Source: CALXQW01 sp031553045 (GTDB taxonomy: Bacteria; Verrucomicrobiota; Verrucomicrobiia; Opitutales; Intestinicryptomonadaceae). From it: a DNA stretch of 64,000 nt. Shown here in pieces: positions 17,091-26,257 of the stretch. Position 1 is the stretch's first letter. The number at the start of each line of letters is the position of its first letter. The stretch spans positions 186,001-250,000 of the forward strand of contig JAVBLZ010000006.1 in NCBI GenBank assembly GCA_031553045.1, read 5' to 3'. The position numbers and the translations under genes are program-made. A model generated the notes under the pieces. The model worked only from the letters and a program-made list of their open reading frames with translations. It was not told the DNA's origin and searched no databases.

Positions 17091-18557
17091 ATGAAAGTAA
17101 TTAAAAAGTTAATCTCGCTGTTTACAAAAAAAGGCAGCCAGACAAAGAAAGCCGACTCCAAAAAGAAAGTCGCAGCAAACACCAAACGCCATTCAAAACA
17201 AGACAACAAAGATTTTAAATCTAAGCAGGGCGCAAATAGACAAGAAAGAAGACGCTCTGATGCGCCCAGAGCGCATAAAAAGTCTGACGCAAAGCCTGCG
17301 CATAAACCGCATATCCATGCAAAGCCTGTTACAAAGACAGTTTTAGAGCCGGAAAAAATTGCAGATTTAAAAACTGCATTGCCAGACTTTGCCGATTTAA
17401 AACTGGGTGCAGAAGTTTTATCTGCCATAAAAAGCTTGTCATACGCAACCCCTACGGAAATTCAAAAGCTTGCAATTCCCGTAATTTTAGAAGGCAAAGA
17501 CATTGTGGGTACGGCACAAACAGGCACTGGTAAGACGGCGGCATTTGCATTGCCCATTATAGAGATGTTGGAAAAATCTGCACAGACTTTGCCTAGAGTT
17601 TTAGTTTTGTCTCCAACTAGGGAGCTCGCCGCACAAATTGCCGACGCATTTGAAAAGTTTTCCGCATATACTCCGATAAGAACCCTGCTTATACAAGGCG
17701 GCGTGTCAATGGGCAATCAGGTGCGCATTCTTGAACAGGGCGTGGACATTCTTGTCGCAACACCAGGGCGTCTTTTAGATTTAATCAGGCAAAAGATTTT
17801 AAATCTCAAAAGCATTAAATATCTTTGTCTGGATGAGGTTGATAGAATGTTTGACATGGGCTTTATTGAAGATGTGTCTAACATAATTAGATATTGTCCA
17901 AAAAACAGGCAGACGCTTTTCTTTTCTGCGACTATGCCGGATGCTGTGATGAGGCTTTCAAAGTGGGCGCTTACAGACCCAGAAACTATCGGTGCAGGTA
18001 CGGCGCATTCACCTGCAGACACCATTGAGCACTTTTTGTACCCCGTAGATAGGATACAAAAGCACGATATGCTCTTGGCTCTTTTAAATTCTCTAAATTT
18101 TGAATCTACAATCATATTTACCAGAACCAGAATGGATGCCGACAGAATATCCAGATGGATAGAAGATAATCAGCATACTTGTGCGGTATTGCATTCGGAT
18201 AAATCGCAGTCCGAGCGTGAGCAAGCGCTGAAATCTTTCAAGTCTGGCAAGGTGAAAATTTTGGTGGCAACCGACATAGCTTCAAGAGGCTTGGATATCA
18301 GCAATATCACTTACGTTATAAATTACAATGTGCCCGAACATCCTGAAGATTATGTCCATAGAATAGGCAGGACGGGCAGGGCGAATAAAGAAGGCAAGGC
18401 AATAACTCTTTACGCCTCTGAGGAACGCTCGTTTTTACAGCGCATTGAAAAGTTTATCGGGGCGGCTATTGAGCAAAAAGCTTTGGATGGCTTCAACTAC
18501 CGCAATGAGCCTGTCTTGGAAGTCAAGGCAAAGGTTGTACGCAGGCGTAATAGGTAA
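17091..18557 (+). CDS. DEAD-box ATP-dependent RNA helicase
   Basis: About 488 residues from the ATG at 17091, which has a GGGAG Shine-Dalgarno about 10 nt upstream; a TTG at 17055 in frame is less likely. Residues 1-85 are a Lys/Arg-rich tail, then the helicase core: TPTEIQKLAI (Q motif), AQTGTGKTAAF (I), PTRELAAQ (Ia), TPGRLLD (Ib), DEVDRMFD (II, DEVD rather than DEAD), FSATMP (III), ATDIASRGLDI (V) and HRIGRTGR (VI). Likely role is RNA remodelling in ribosome assembly or decay, similar to RhlE or SrmB; the exact homologue is undetermined. Confidence 0.93.
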   Translation: MKVIKKLISLFTKKGSQTKKADSKKKVAANTKRHSKQDNKDFKSKQGANRQERRRSDAPRAHKKSDAKPAHKPHIHAKPVTKTVLEPEKIADLKTALPDFADLKLGAEVLSAIKSLSYATPTEIQKLAIPVILEGKDIVGTAQTGTGKTAAFALPIIEMLEKSAQTLPRVLVLSPTRELAAQIADAFEKFSAYTPIRTLLIQGGVSMGNQVRILEQGVDILVATPGRLLDLIRQKILNLKSIKYLCLDEVDRMFDMGFIEDVSNIIRYCPKNRQTLFFSATMPDAVMRLSKWALTDPETIGAGTAHSPADTIEHFLYPVDRIQKHDMLLALLNSLNFESTIIFTRTRMDADRISRWIEDNQHTCAVLHSDKSQSEREQALKSFKSGKVKILVATDIASRGLDISNITYVINYNVPEHPEDYVHRIGRTGRANKEGKAITLYASEERSFLQRIEKFIGAAIEQKALDGFNYRNEPVLEVKAKVVRRRNR

Positions 18558-18630
18558 GCCGATTTATAGATACGATTATCTTACTTGGAAAAATTTTACG
18601 GCCTTAGCGCTCAATTCAAAATTTTACATA

Positions 18631-18663
18631 AAAAAAACCGCAAAATTTCTTTGCGGTTTTTTG
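18631..18663. terminator. Bidirectional intrinsic terminator
   Basis: AAAAACCGCAAA pairs with TTTGCGGTTTTTT around an ATTTC loop. Poly-A on one side and poly-T on the other let it serve both the helicase gene and the convergent Gfo/Idh/MocA gene. Confidence 0.85.
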
Positions 18664-18678
18664 TTTATTAAAAAAGCA

Positions 18679-20016
18679 TTAAATAAGCTGATATTTGCCT
18701 GGAACAGGTACGCCGTTAAGCGGGTTTGTGCCAAACTTGGTCAAATCTGCGGGAAGGATATTTTCCTTAGATCTTGCCATTACCCAGTCATACTTGAATT
18801 GTTTGCCGGAATATGCGCTCATTCTGCCAGCGATACCCATAGTTGTTGATTTAATAAGGTTTGGCAGCTTATTTACACGATTGCCAGTGCGCACCGCATT
18901 GAGCAAAAATTGGTGTTCACGTATCAAGGCTGGAAGTGGATCTGCTTCTGCCTTCCAAGGCTTGTCGCCAGTGATGACTTGGTCGCCCTGCAAGTGTGTG
19001 AAAAGAGTACCCTTAGTGCCTATAAACCGTTCACCTACAAAAGATGTGCACTTTGGATCTTGTCTGCAATAACTAGCCAAATGTAACTCATTTCCGAAGT
19101 CATAATCTATGTTGAAGTGGCTCCAACGGTCTCCATATTTGCCGTATTCAAGGTCTGTGCTTCTGCCACCCATGCCGTAGAGAGTCTGAGGCATTACCTC
19201 AAAATTGCCCAAGCCCCACAAGATTACGTCAAGATTATGCACGTGTTGTTCTACAATGTGGTCGCCACTTGCCCAGATAAAAGAGAACCAAAGGCGTGTC
19301 TGATATTCAAGACTGTCATAAGGAAGTGCTTTGATAAAGTCTGGAGCTTTTGCGGTTTGTGCATCGCCAACGTATCCGCCTGAATTCCAGTAGCATTGCG
19401 CAGCCACAATCTTGCCGATTTGACCGTCTTGAATGCGCTTCATGGCTTCAATATAACCAAGGTGATAGTGCCTCTGAGTGCCGCAGACTATTGAAAGGCC
19501 CTTTTCATCTGCCATTTTGCTTACTGCAAGCATCTGATGCATTTGTGTGGCGTCAACGCCGGCTGGTTTTTCCAAGAAAGCGTGTTTGCCAGCACTGATT
19601 ATAGCTTCCGCATGTTTTGGACGAAAGGCTGGTGGAGTGGCTTCAATAATAATATCTACATCTGTTTGGCAGAGCTTTTGGTAAGCATCCCAACCTACAA
19701 ATTTGTGCGCAACTTTAATTTGGTCAGGAGAACCGCCATGCTTTTCACGGGTTTTAAGGTCTTTTGAAAGCCTATCCTCAAAAGAGTCTATCTTATCTTG
19801 CCAGAGATCTGCAATGGCGACAATTTCAACATCAGGATTGCCAGACAAACAGTCCGCAGTAGCGCCAGTACCCCTGCCACCGCAGCCGATAAGGCCCAAT
19901 TTAAATTTTTTTCCGCCTGTCATGTTTGCCATGCTGTAACGTGGCAAAGTTGCTGCTGTCCCCAAAATTGCCCCTGCTTTTATGAAGGAGCGTCTGTCTA
20001 TTTTTTTATTTTCCAT
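18679..20016 (-). CDS. Tat-exported Gfo/Idh/MocA family oxidoreductase
   Basis: 445 residues. A twin-arginine signal is plain: DRRSFIKAGAILGTAATLP. The Rossmann fold follows (KLGLIGCGGRGTGATADC), then the conserved EKP motif (FLEKPAGVDATQMH) and the C-terminal substrate region WASGDHIVEQHVHNLDVILW. Family members oxidise or reduce sugars using NAD(P)(H). Export by Tat implies the cofactor is bound before transport, as in glucose-fructose oxidoreductase. Substrate unknown. It is more distant from the two close paralogues at 36708 and 55455, and is monocistronic. Confidence 0.92.
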   Translation of the reverse strand: MENKKIDRRSFIKAGAILGTAATLPRYSMANMTGGKKFKLGLIGCGGRGTGATADCLSGNPDVEIVAIADLWQDKIDSFEDRLSKDLKTREKHGGSPDQIKVAHKFVGWDAYQKLCQTDVDIIIEATPPAFRPKHAEAIISAGKHAFLEKPAGVDATQMHQMLAVSKMADEKGLSIVCGTQRHYHLGYIEAMKRIQDGQIGKIVAAQCYWNSGGYVGDAQTAKAPDFIKALPYDSLEYQTRLWFSFIWASGDHIVEQHVHNLDVILWGLGNFEVMPQTLYGMGGRSTDLEYGKYGDRWSHFNIDYDFGNELHLASYCRQDPKCTSFVGERFIGTKGTLFTHLQGDQVITGDKPWKAEADPLPALIREHQFLLNAVRTGNRVNKLPNLIKSTTMGIAGRMSAYSGKQFKYDWVMARSKENILPADLTKFGTNPLNGVPVPGKYQLI

Positions 20017-20208
20017 ATATTTTATTAAGTTAAATTTCTTGAAATAACAAAAGTAACTTAAGCTTACAGCAAAGAATTTTTAAAACAAGTCTATATTTAA
20101 AAAATCTGATTTCTTAGCTATGCTTTCTGTAAAATATTCTTGCAAAAAAAAACGCTTTTAAACTTAATCAAAGGCAATTTTACTTTAAATCTAAAAAGAA
20201 AGACTATC

Positions 20209-21087
20209 GTGAGCAAACCATTAATTATGTTCGGCTTTCCCAAGGGAAGTTTGGAGGAATCAACAAAGGCGCTGTTTGCAAAGGCAGGCTGGAAGGTTAC
20301 CACAAGTTCTCGCTCATACAAGCCCTCAATAGACGACGAAGATTTGGACGGCAGATTTGTGCGCGCCCAAGAAATCAGCCGCTATGTTGAGCAAGGCTTT
20401 TTTGATTGCGGCTTGACAGGGCATGACTGGGTTTTGGAAAACGAAAGCCAAATAGTGGAAGTTTGCGATTTGATATACAGCAAAGCTACAAACTTGCGCT
20501 CAAGATGGGTGCTTTGCGTTAAGGAAGATTCAGACATTAAAAGCGTCAAAGATTTGCAGGGCAAAAGAATCGCTACTGAACTCGTGAACGTAACGCACAA
20601 ATTTCTGAAAGACCAAGGCGTTGATGCTAAAGTTGAATTTTCTTGGGGTGCTACTGAAGTTAAAGTTCCTGATTTGGTTGACGCAATCGCCGATATTACT
20701 GAAACGGGCTCGTCTTTGCGTGCAAATAATTTGCGTATTATAGACACAATTCTTTACACAAACACAAAGCTAATAGCAAATAAGTCGGCTTGGGAAAATC
20801 CGCAAAAACGCAAAAAGATTGAAAATATCGCATTGCTTTTGAGGAGCGCTTTGGAGGCTTCAGACAAAGTTGGGCTCAAGATGAATTTGCCCAAAGAAAA
20901 CCTTGTTAAAATTATAGCCGCTTTGCCCGCATTGCGCAAACCCACCGTTTCAACACTTTCAGACCCTGCGTGGGTGGCTATTGAAACAATAGTTGATGAA
21001 AAAGTTGTGCGTGAAATTGTGCCATTGCTCAAAGAAAACGGTGCAGAAGGCATTGTAGAATATCCTTTAAACAAAGTGATTGCCTAG
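20209..21087 (+). CDS. hisG: ATP phosphoribosyltransferase HisG, long form
   Basis: 292 residues from the GTG at 20209 (SKPLIMFGFPKGSLEES); an upstream TTG at 20140 and an ATG at 20227 are alternatives. HisG performs the first step of histidine synthesis from ATP and PRPP. Catalytic-domain motifs include FDCGLTGHDWVLEN, RIATELVNVTHKFL and DIVTETGSS-like DITETGSSLRANNL. A C-terminal ACT-like regulatory domain (PTVSTLSDPAWVAIETIV) marks the long form, which is histidine-inhibited and needs no HisZ. It stands alone here, away from other his genes. Confidence 0.93.
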   Translation: MSKPLIMFGFPKGSLEESTKALFAKAGWKVTTSSRSYKPSIDDEDLDGRFVRAQEISRYVEQGFFDCGLTGHDWVLENESQIVEVCDLIYSKATNLRSRWVLCVKEDSDIKSVKDLQGKRIATELVNVTHKFLKDQGVDAKVEFSWGATEVKVPDLVDAIADITETGSSLRANNLRIIDTILYTNTKLIANKSAWENPQKRKKIENIALLLRSALEASDKVGLKMNLPKENLVKIIAALPALRKPTVSTLSDPAWVAIETIVDEKVVREIVPLLKENGAEGIVEYPLNKVIA

Positions 21088-21113
21088 GTTTTTGCCTAGA
21101 CAATCGCTTTTTG
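21073..21113 (+). terminator. Intrinsic terminator overlapping the hisG stop
   Basis: AAAGTGATTGCCTAGG pairs with CCTAGACAATCGCTTT (one bulge and one wobble), followed by T residues. The 5' arm includes the last hisG codons and the TAG stop. Confidence 0.8.
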
Positions 21114-21137
21114 TCCTCAAAATTGTTCTTTTTTTAA

Positions 21138-21280
21138 TCTATACACAAACGGAAGCCCGTTAAAATCGGGCGCGGTCTCGCCGCTGTAAATTTTTTTTAA
21201 CTCCAATAACCACTGCAAATGCGGGAAGGGGATGTTTAGGGGCAACCCAAAGAATGAGCCAGAAGACGTGTGTATGTAGA
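21138..21280 (+). ncRNA. Cobalamin (AdoCbl-type) riboswitch
   Basis: The stretch contains, in order, the conserved blocks of a B12 riboswitch. P1 5' arm CTATACACA (21139-21147) pairs with TGTGTATGTAG (21269-21279). Next come GGAAGCCCGTTAAAATCGGG, GCGGTCTCGCCGCTGTAA (21172-21189), CCACTGCAAATGCGGGAAGG (21210-21229), and the B12 box ATGAGCCAGAAGAC (21254-21267). Cobalamin binding normally lowers expression of the downstream gene, here a TonB-dependent receptor. The AdoCbl-versus-MeCbl subtype cannot be fixed by eye. A minus-strand open frame over the same bases is an artefact of this RNA. Confidence 0.88.
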
Positions 21281-21281
21281 T

Positions 21282-21348
21282 TGCCGCCAAATTCTCGACG
21301 AAAGAATGATGGGTCTTGATATGTCTATCAATGCGGCGCATATTTTTT
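21282..21348 (+). terminator. Possible riboswitch expression-platform terminator
   Basis: TGCCGC (21282-21287) can pair with GCGGCG (21333-21338), enclosing the inner hairpin TTGATA-TGTC-TATCAA (21316-21331), and the T-rich run ATATTTTTTG follows. This would place a terminator directly after the aptamer. No antiterminator was worked out. Confidence 0.4.
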
Positions 21349-21465
21349 GCGTTCCAATCTTCTTTTTTCGGGAGTTTTAACTCCAACTGTTTCGAAGTAA
21401 ACCAGAAAGAAGATGTGAAAAATATAATACAAAATTCAACTATATCGGAGAGAATTTCTATTCTC

Positions 21466-23589
21466 GTGCCGTTTCAAAAAATTAACCCATATAAGATTTT
21501 TTTGAGTGGTCTTACAAATTTGCGTTTTGGGTTCAAAATAATATTTTTAACGACAATTTTTTTTACGTCTTTAATTGGCGTCAAAGCTCAAAATGCTGAA
21601 GATAAAAAAACTTCTGAAAGTTCAAATACCGCAGAAAGTGTAGCAACGCAAACTTCAGATGCTCCTGCCCAAAAGCTTGAGACTATTGAAGTCTTGGCTT
21701 ACAGGTTTTCAGATAATCCGCTAGACATTCCAGTTGATGCGGTTTCTATAAGCGCAAAAAAAATTGAGGAAAGCGGCCTTAAAACTATACCAGACGTATT
21801 AAAGCGTTATTCAAACGTCTATTTCCGTTCGCCCACAGGCAATAACAATCAGGCTGAAATTTCAATGCGTGGCTTTGGTGAAAACAGCTCGCAAAGAGTA
21901 TTGGTCATTGTGGATGGGCAGCGCATAAACAGACCCGATATCGCATTTATCAACTGGTCTAACATACCTCTGGAAACTATAGAAAATATCGAAGTTTTGA
22001 AAGGAGGTCAAAGTGCGATATATGGCAATTATGCTGTCGGAGGGGTTATAAAAATAACGACAAAAAAAGCCAAAGAAGGGGTGCATGGCAATGCTGGCGT
22101 ATCTTACGGCGCATATAATGAGCTTAGCGCATACGCCGCCGCCTCTTACGGCACTAAAGACTTTTACGCAAGAGCTTCCGCAGACCATTATAGAGACGGC
22201 GGTTACAGAGACAATTCAACTTCATGGACAAATAATGCTTCAGTTACTTTCGGCGGTTTTGTGAATGAAAAAAATGAGCTCTCGTTCAAGGCAAACGTTT
22301 CTGAAGAATATGTAGATTATCCAGGGCCTATGACGTATGCCGAAATGAATGCAAACCCTCAAAAAAATTCATCCGTATATTATAATCCTTCTGAGACAAC
22401 AAACACGTATTCAATGATGTCTTTGGATTGGCAGAATGAATCTGCAATAGGTTCTGGCGGTGCTGAAATGGGCGTTAATTTTAACAATAGACATCCCATA
22501 TCAAACTACGGCGGGTTTTGGACAGGTACAGAAAATTTTCAATATACTGTTTCATTTTTACCCAAATATAAAATTACTTTGGGCGCAGATGAAGAAAGCG
22601 CAATAGAAGGTGGTTTAGATTTTTATTATGACAATGTTTCCGTTGACGTGTTTAACGGTCTTAGCCCCAAAATTTACGCTTCAGAGGCGCTTCTGCAGCG
22701 CGCCACAATAGGGCCTTGGGCAAACGCTGTCTTGGCATTGGATGATACTTTTTCTTTCAATTTGGGCGGAAGGTTTGAGACGGCTTTAAATTACGGAGAC
22801 AATACAAACTTTACGCAACCTTCGCAAAATTTTCATGATTCAAACGTACAATTTGGTCCGTCGGGGCAATTTGGCGTAAATGCAAAAATCAATGAAACTT
22901 TAAGCGCATATTTCCGCTTCGACTACCTTTATAGATATCCTGCAATAGATGAGGTTGCGGCGTATCAAGGTTATCCTGCATTAATTATGTACAATAATGA
23001 CTTGATGCCTGAAAAAGGGCAGAATTTTGAAGTAGGTTTAAAACATATTGGAGAAAATTTAACCGCCTCTTGGAGTGTGTTTTTCAACATGATGCAGGAT
23101 GAAATCGCCTATGAGATAGATCCTATTACGTGGCTTGGTAAAAATTCCAATTTGGACGACACGCAGCGATATGGCTCTGAAATTTATTTGGGCTATGCCC
23201 TAAGCCATGTTGGCGCAAGCACTTCTTGGAGTTTTGTTCGGGCTGAATTTAGCGGTGGCGCAAACAAAGGCAATGTCGTACCCTTAGTTCCATCAATATA
23301 CTCAACTACGGAAGTGTGGCTTAAACCTACGGATTTTACTAGGTTTTCAGTAGTCTATAATTTTACAAATTCTCAATATCAAGGCGGAGATTACGCAAAC
23401 ACTTCTAAAATGGCGCCGTCTTTCAGTACCGTTGACTTTGTCTTTAATCTGAAATTTTGCGACTACGCAAGCATGTACGTTTCTTTGAACAATGCCTTTG
23501 ATAAAAAGTATGCCAGCTATGCGTTTTACAACTCGTGGTATCCGGCGGTGGGCAGAACCGCAAGGGTGGGCATAGACATAAAATTCTAA
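21466..23589 (+). CDS. btuB: TonB-dependent receptor, probable vitamin B12 transporter (BtuB-like)
   Basis: About 707 residues from the GTG at 21466, preceded by GGAGAG; in-frame starts at 21316 or 21331 would lie inside the riboswitch platform. The signal segment is FGFKIIFLTTIFFTSLIGVKA. The plug domain has VSISAKKIEESGLKTIPDVL, RGFGENSSQRVLVIVDGQRI and IEVLKGGQSAIYGNYAVGGV. A 22-strand barrel follows, ending in the aromatic motif GRTARVGIDIKF. Such outer-membrane receptors import ligands using TonB energy. The cobalamin riboswitch directly upstream is the main reason for assigning B12 or a cobamide as substrate. No btuFCD genes are adjacent. Confidence 0.88.
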   Translation: MPFQKINPYKIFLSGLTNLRFGFKIIFLTTIFFTSLIGVKAQNAEDKKTSESSNTAESVATQTSDAPAQKLETIEVLAYRFSDNPLDIPVDAVSISAKKIEESGLKTIPDVLKRYSNVYFRSPTGNNNQAEISMRGFGENSSQRVLVIVDGQRINRPDIAFINWSNIPLETIENIEVLKGGQSAIYGNYAVGGVIKITTKKAKEGVHGNAGVSYGAYNELSAYAAASYGTKDFYARASADHYRDGGYRDNSTSWTNNASVTFGGFVNEKNELSFKANVSEEYVDYPGPMTYAEMNANPQKNSSVYYNPSETTNTYSMMSLDWQNESAIGSGGAEMGVNFNNRHPISNYGGFWTGTENFQYTVSFLPKYKITLGADEESAIEGGLDFYYDNVSVDVFNGLSPKIYASEALLQRATIGPWANAVLALDDTFSFNLGGRFETALNYGDNTNFTQPSQNFHDSNVQFGPSGQFGVNAKINETLSAYFRFDYLYRYPAIDEVAAYQGYPALIMYNNDLMPEKGQNFEVGLKHIGENLTASWSVFFNMMQDEIAYEIDPITWLGKNSNLDDTQRYGSEIYLGYALSHVGASTSWSFVRAEFSGGANKGNVVPLVPSIYSTTEVWLKPTDFTRFSVVYNFTNSQYQGGDYANTSKMAPSFSTVDFVFNLKFCDYASMYVSLNNAFDKKYASYAFYNSWYPAVGRTARVGIDIKF

Positions 23590-23666
23590 AAAGCCAAAAA
23601 AAATCTTGTCTTTAGAAAAAATACCCTCAAAGTAATGCGCTTAACAATTTTAAATTAACTAATATT

Positions 23667-23837
23667 ATGCCAAGAGAAATCGTAATCATTGAATGTACAG
23701 AGGCTCGCAAAGAAGGCAAGTCTCCATCACGCTACATGACATCACGCAATCCACGCAAACAGTTGGAGAAGGTGGAAAAACTCAAGTACAATTCTTCATT
23801 GAAGCGTCGTACTTTGCACAGAGAAATTAAAAAGTAA
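23667..23837 (+). CDS. rpmG: 50S ribosomal protein bL33
   Basis: 56 residues starting MPREIVIIECTEARKEG and ending RRTLHREIKK, the standard bL33 pattern including SPSRYMTSRNPRKQLEKVEK. Only one Cys is present, so the two CxxC zinc pairs are absent and this is the zinc-independent form. It lies between btuB and rmuC, is followed by a strong terminator, and is probably its own transcription unit. Confidence 0.95.
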   Translation: MPREIVIIECTEARKEGKSPSRYMTSRNPRKQLEKVEKLKYNSSLKRRTLHREIKK

Positions 23838-23870
23838 TTTTTCGGTTTTTTTGGCGTTAAGTTTTTATAT

Positions 23871-23904
23871 GAGGCTTTGAAATTTCAAAGCCTCGTTTTT
23901 TTTT
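23871..23904 (+). terminator. Intrinsic terminator after rpmG
   Basis: GAGGCTTTGAAATTTCAAAGCCTC is a near-perfect palindromic stem followed by G and eight or more T residues. Confidence 0.9.
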
Positions 23905-23961
23905 GCCATTTTCCAAAAAAGTATTTGGCAAAAATTTATAAGCTCTTAGTCTGTATTTCTG

Positions 23962-25125
23962 ATGGAATTGTATGCCATAATCATATTGTCAATTTCTACC
24001 GCAACATTCTTTGCGGCGGCTGTTTTTTTCTATATTAAAAATGCAGAAAACCGCAATATGGTGGGCATTTTAAAATCTCAAAAATTAGAGGCTGAAGCTG
24101 CGCAAAATTTAATGCGGCAAACTTTTGAAAATCTTTCAAACAAGATTTTTGAATCTGCAAAAAATAACATTTCTGCCAGTAATGAAGCGCAGCTTAAATT
24201 AATTCTTAATCCGCTTAAGTCTGACATAATAAAATTTGAAAGAAAGATAGATGAACTAAATGTAGCCAGTGCGGAAAAAACAAAAGGGCTTTCAACTCAA
24301 ATTGAAAGTTTAAACACCCTGAATAAACAACTTGCTTCAGAAGCGCAGAATCTGGCAAACGCCTTAAAAGGCTCGAACAAAATTGCCGGCAGTTGGGGTG
24401 AAATGGTATTGGCAAGGCTTCTTGAAGCCTGCGGTTTAAGAGAGGGTGAAGAGTTTTTCACACAAGCTTCACACGCTTCTTTAGAGGGTCAGCGCCAAAT
24501 GCCAGATGTATTAATAAAGTTGCCTGAAAATAAAAACATTATCATAGATTCAAAGGTTTCGCTGTTAGATTATGAACGTTATTTTTCCGCAGCTTCTGAT
24601 GCTGAAAAAGAAATATATAAAAAGAGTTTTTTAAATTCCTTAAAAAATCACGTCAATAATTTGTCCGCCAAAAAATATGAGGCAATACCCAATCTTACAA
24701 ATCCTGATTTTGTCATAATTTTTATACCCATAGAATCCGCCTTCATGTTGCTTAGTTCTGCCGACAGTTCCATATTTTTAGACGCATTTAATAAAAAAGT
24801 AGTATTAGCCGCACCCTCTACAATGCTTGCATTGCTTAAAACCATAGAGGCAGTTTGGAAAATCGAAAAGCAAAACCGCAACACGCAAAAAATTGCCGAA
24901 TTGGGTACATCACTTTACGACAAACTAAAAATTTTTACAGATAGATTTTTAGATATTGGCAAGCGCATAGAAGGTTTAAATAAAGAGTATGGGGAGTCTT
25001 TAAAAACACTTTCTGAGGGCAGGGGCAATCTTGTGAGTGTCGCTGAAAAAATGCGGCTTCATGGTGTGAGCGTAAAATCTAAAATTGACGAAAAACTTTT
25101 AAACAAACAGGAAACAGATGAATAA
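23962..25125 (+). CDS. rmuC: RmuC-family DNA recombination protein
   Basis: 387 residues. One N-terminal transmembrane helix (residues 4-24), then a coiled coil (30-140), then the RmuC nuclease-like domain with GSWGEMVLARLLEACGL, RQMPDVLIKLPENKNIIIDSK-type core (positions about 180-200) and IFIPIESAFML. RmuC limits inverted-repeat-stimulated rearrangements in E. coli; the mechanism is uncertain. The 3' end overlaps meaB by 8 nt, so both are translated together. Confidence 0.92.
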   Translation: MELYAIIILSISTATFFAAAVFFYIKNAENRNMVGILKSQKLEAEAAQNLMRQTFENLSNKIFESAKNNISASNEAQLKLILNPLKSDIIKFERKIDELNVASAEKTKGLSTQIESLNTLNKQLASEAQNLANALKGSNKIAGSWGEMVLARLLEACGLREGEEFFTQASHASLEGQRQMPDVLIKLPENKNIIIDSKVSLLDYERYFSAASDAEKEIYKKSFLNSLKNHVNNLSAKKYEAIPNLTNPDFVIIFIPIESAFMLLSSADSSIFLDAFNKKVVLAAPSTMLALLKTIEAVWKIEKQNRNTQKIAELGTSLYDKLKIFTDRFLDIGKRIEGLNKEYGESLKTLSEGRGNLVSVAEKMRLHGVSVKSKIDEKLLNKQETDE

Positions 25126-26257
25126 TCCCATTAAACCGGATTGGGTGCCGGAAGGCGCAAGCAATGATTTCTTTACTACTGAGGTTAAGAGGGGCGTTGA
25201 TGCAGAATCTTTGCAGGAACATTCTTCAGGTGCAATGCGTGAATTTTTGCGCAACAAAGCCAATTCAAAAAAGAAGTCTCTTACGCTTGAAGACTATAAA
25301 AAAGGCGTGCTCAATTTAGATAAAACAATTTTGGCAAGGGCTATAACTTTGGTGGAAAGCAATTCTTTGGCGCACATTGATGAGGCTCAAAAATTGGTCA
25401 GCGAAATTTTGCCTCACACAGGAAAGTCTTTCAGAGTGGGTATTACGGGCGTTCCGGGGGCGGGTAAATCGACATTTATTGAGGCGCTTGGCATGCACCT
25501 TTGCAATCTTGGCAAAAAAGTTGCCGTGCTTGCCGTTGACCCTTCAAGCTCTATTACCGGTGGAAGTATTTTGGGAGACAAAACTAGGATGGAAAATTTG
25601 TCCAGACACCCAAATGCTTTTATCAGACCTTCTCCATCGGGCGGAATGCTTGGCGGCGTCGCCAGAAAAAGCCGTGAGACAATGCTCTTGTGCGAGGCGG
25701 CTGGGTATGAAATTATTTTGATAGAAACTGTCGGCGTTGGACAGAGCGAGGTTACAGTGCGCTCTATGTGTGATTTTTTCCTGCTTGTCCAACTTGCGGC
25801 GCAGGGCGACGAATTGCAGGGCATCAAAAAAGGCGTGGTTGAACTTGCCGACGCAATACTCGTCAACAAGTGCGACGGCAATATGGTTGAGCGTTCAATG
25901 ATGCGTCGCACAGAACTTGCGGGCGTATTGCATTTTCTTAAAAGTCCCACGCCAAATTGGTCGCCATTTTGCGACGTTTGCAGCGCCATTACGGGCTTGG
26001 GTATTGCCGAAGCTTGGGAGAAACTTGAGGGTTTTAAAAAGACCGTTACTCAAACAGGATTTTTTGAAGAGCGCAGAATATCTCAGAAAAAAGAATGGCT
26101 CTTTTCAGTTTTGGATGAGGAAATTTTGCGTGAATTTTATAGAAGTCCACACGTTGCAATGCTTTTAGAAAGTACTATTGAAGACGTTAAGGCTTCAAAG
26201 CTTCCGGTTACTGCGGCTGTAAAAAAACTTTTAGAAGCACGTAAAAATAGCTTATGA
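25118..26257 (+). CDS. meaB: Methylmalonyl-CoA mutase-associated GTPase MeaB
   Basis: 379 residues. MeaB is a G3E-type GTPase chaperone that loads and protects the adenosylcobalamin of methylmalonyl-CoA mutase. Walker A is VGITGVPGAGKSTFIEALG, followed by VDPSSSITGGSILGDKTRM, IETVGVGQSEV (switch and Walker B region) and VNKCDG (NKxD). The N-terminal 60 residues are longer than in some homologues. The mutase genes are not in the window. It overlaps rmuC upstream and the Xer gene downstream (ATGA). Confidence 0.94.
   Translation: MNNPIKPDWVPEGASNDFFTTEVKRGVDAESLQEHSSGAMREFLRNKANSKKKSLTLEDYKKGVLNLDKTILARAITLVESNSLAHIDEAQKLVSEILPHTGKSFRVGITGVPGAGKSTFIEALGMHLCNLGKKVAVLAVDPSSSITGGSILGDKTRMENLSRHPNAFIRPSPSGGMLGGVARKSRETMLLCEAAGYEIILIETVGVGQSEVTVRSMCDFFLLVQLAAQGDELQGIKKGVVELADAILVNKCDGNMVERSMMRRTELAGVLHFLKSPTPNWSPFCDVCSAITGLGIAEAWEKLEGFKKTVTQTGFFEERRISQKKEWLFSVLDEEILREFYRSPHVAMLLESTIEDVKASKLPVTAAVKKLLEARKNSL

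Noticed and set aside
21117..21386. 89-residue minus-strand open frame between hisG and the TonB receptor
   Set aside because: It covers the cobalamin riboswitch and its expression platform, whose conserved RNA blocks explain the sequence.
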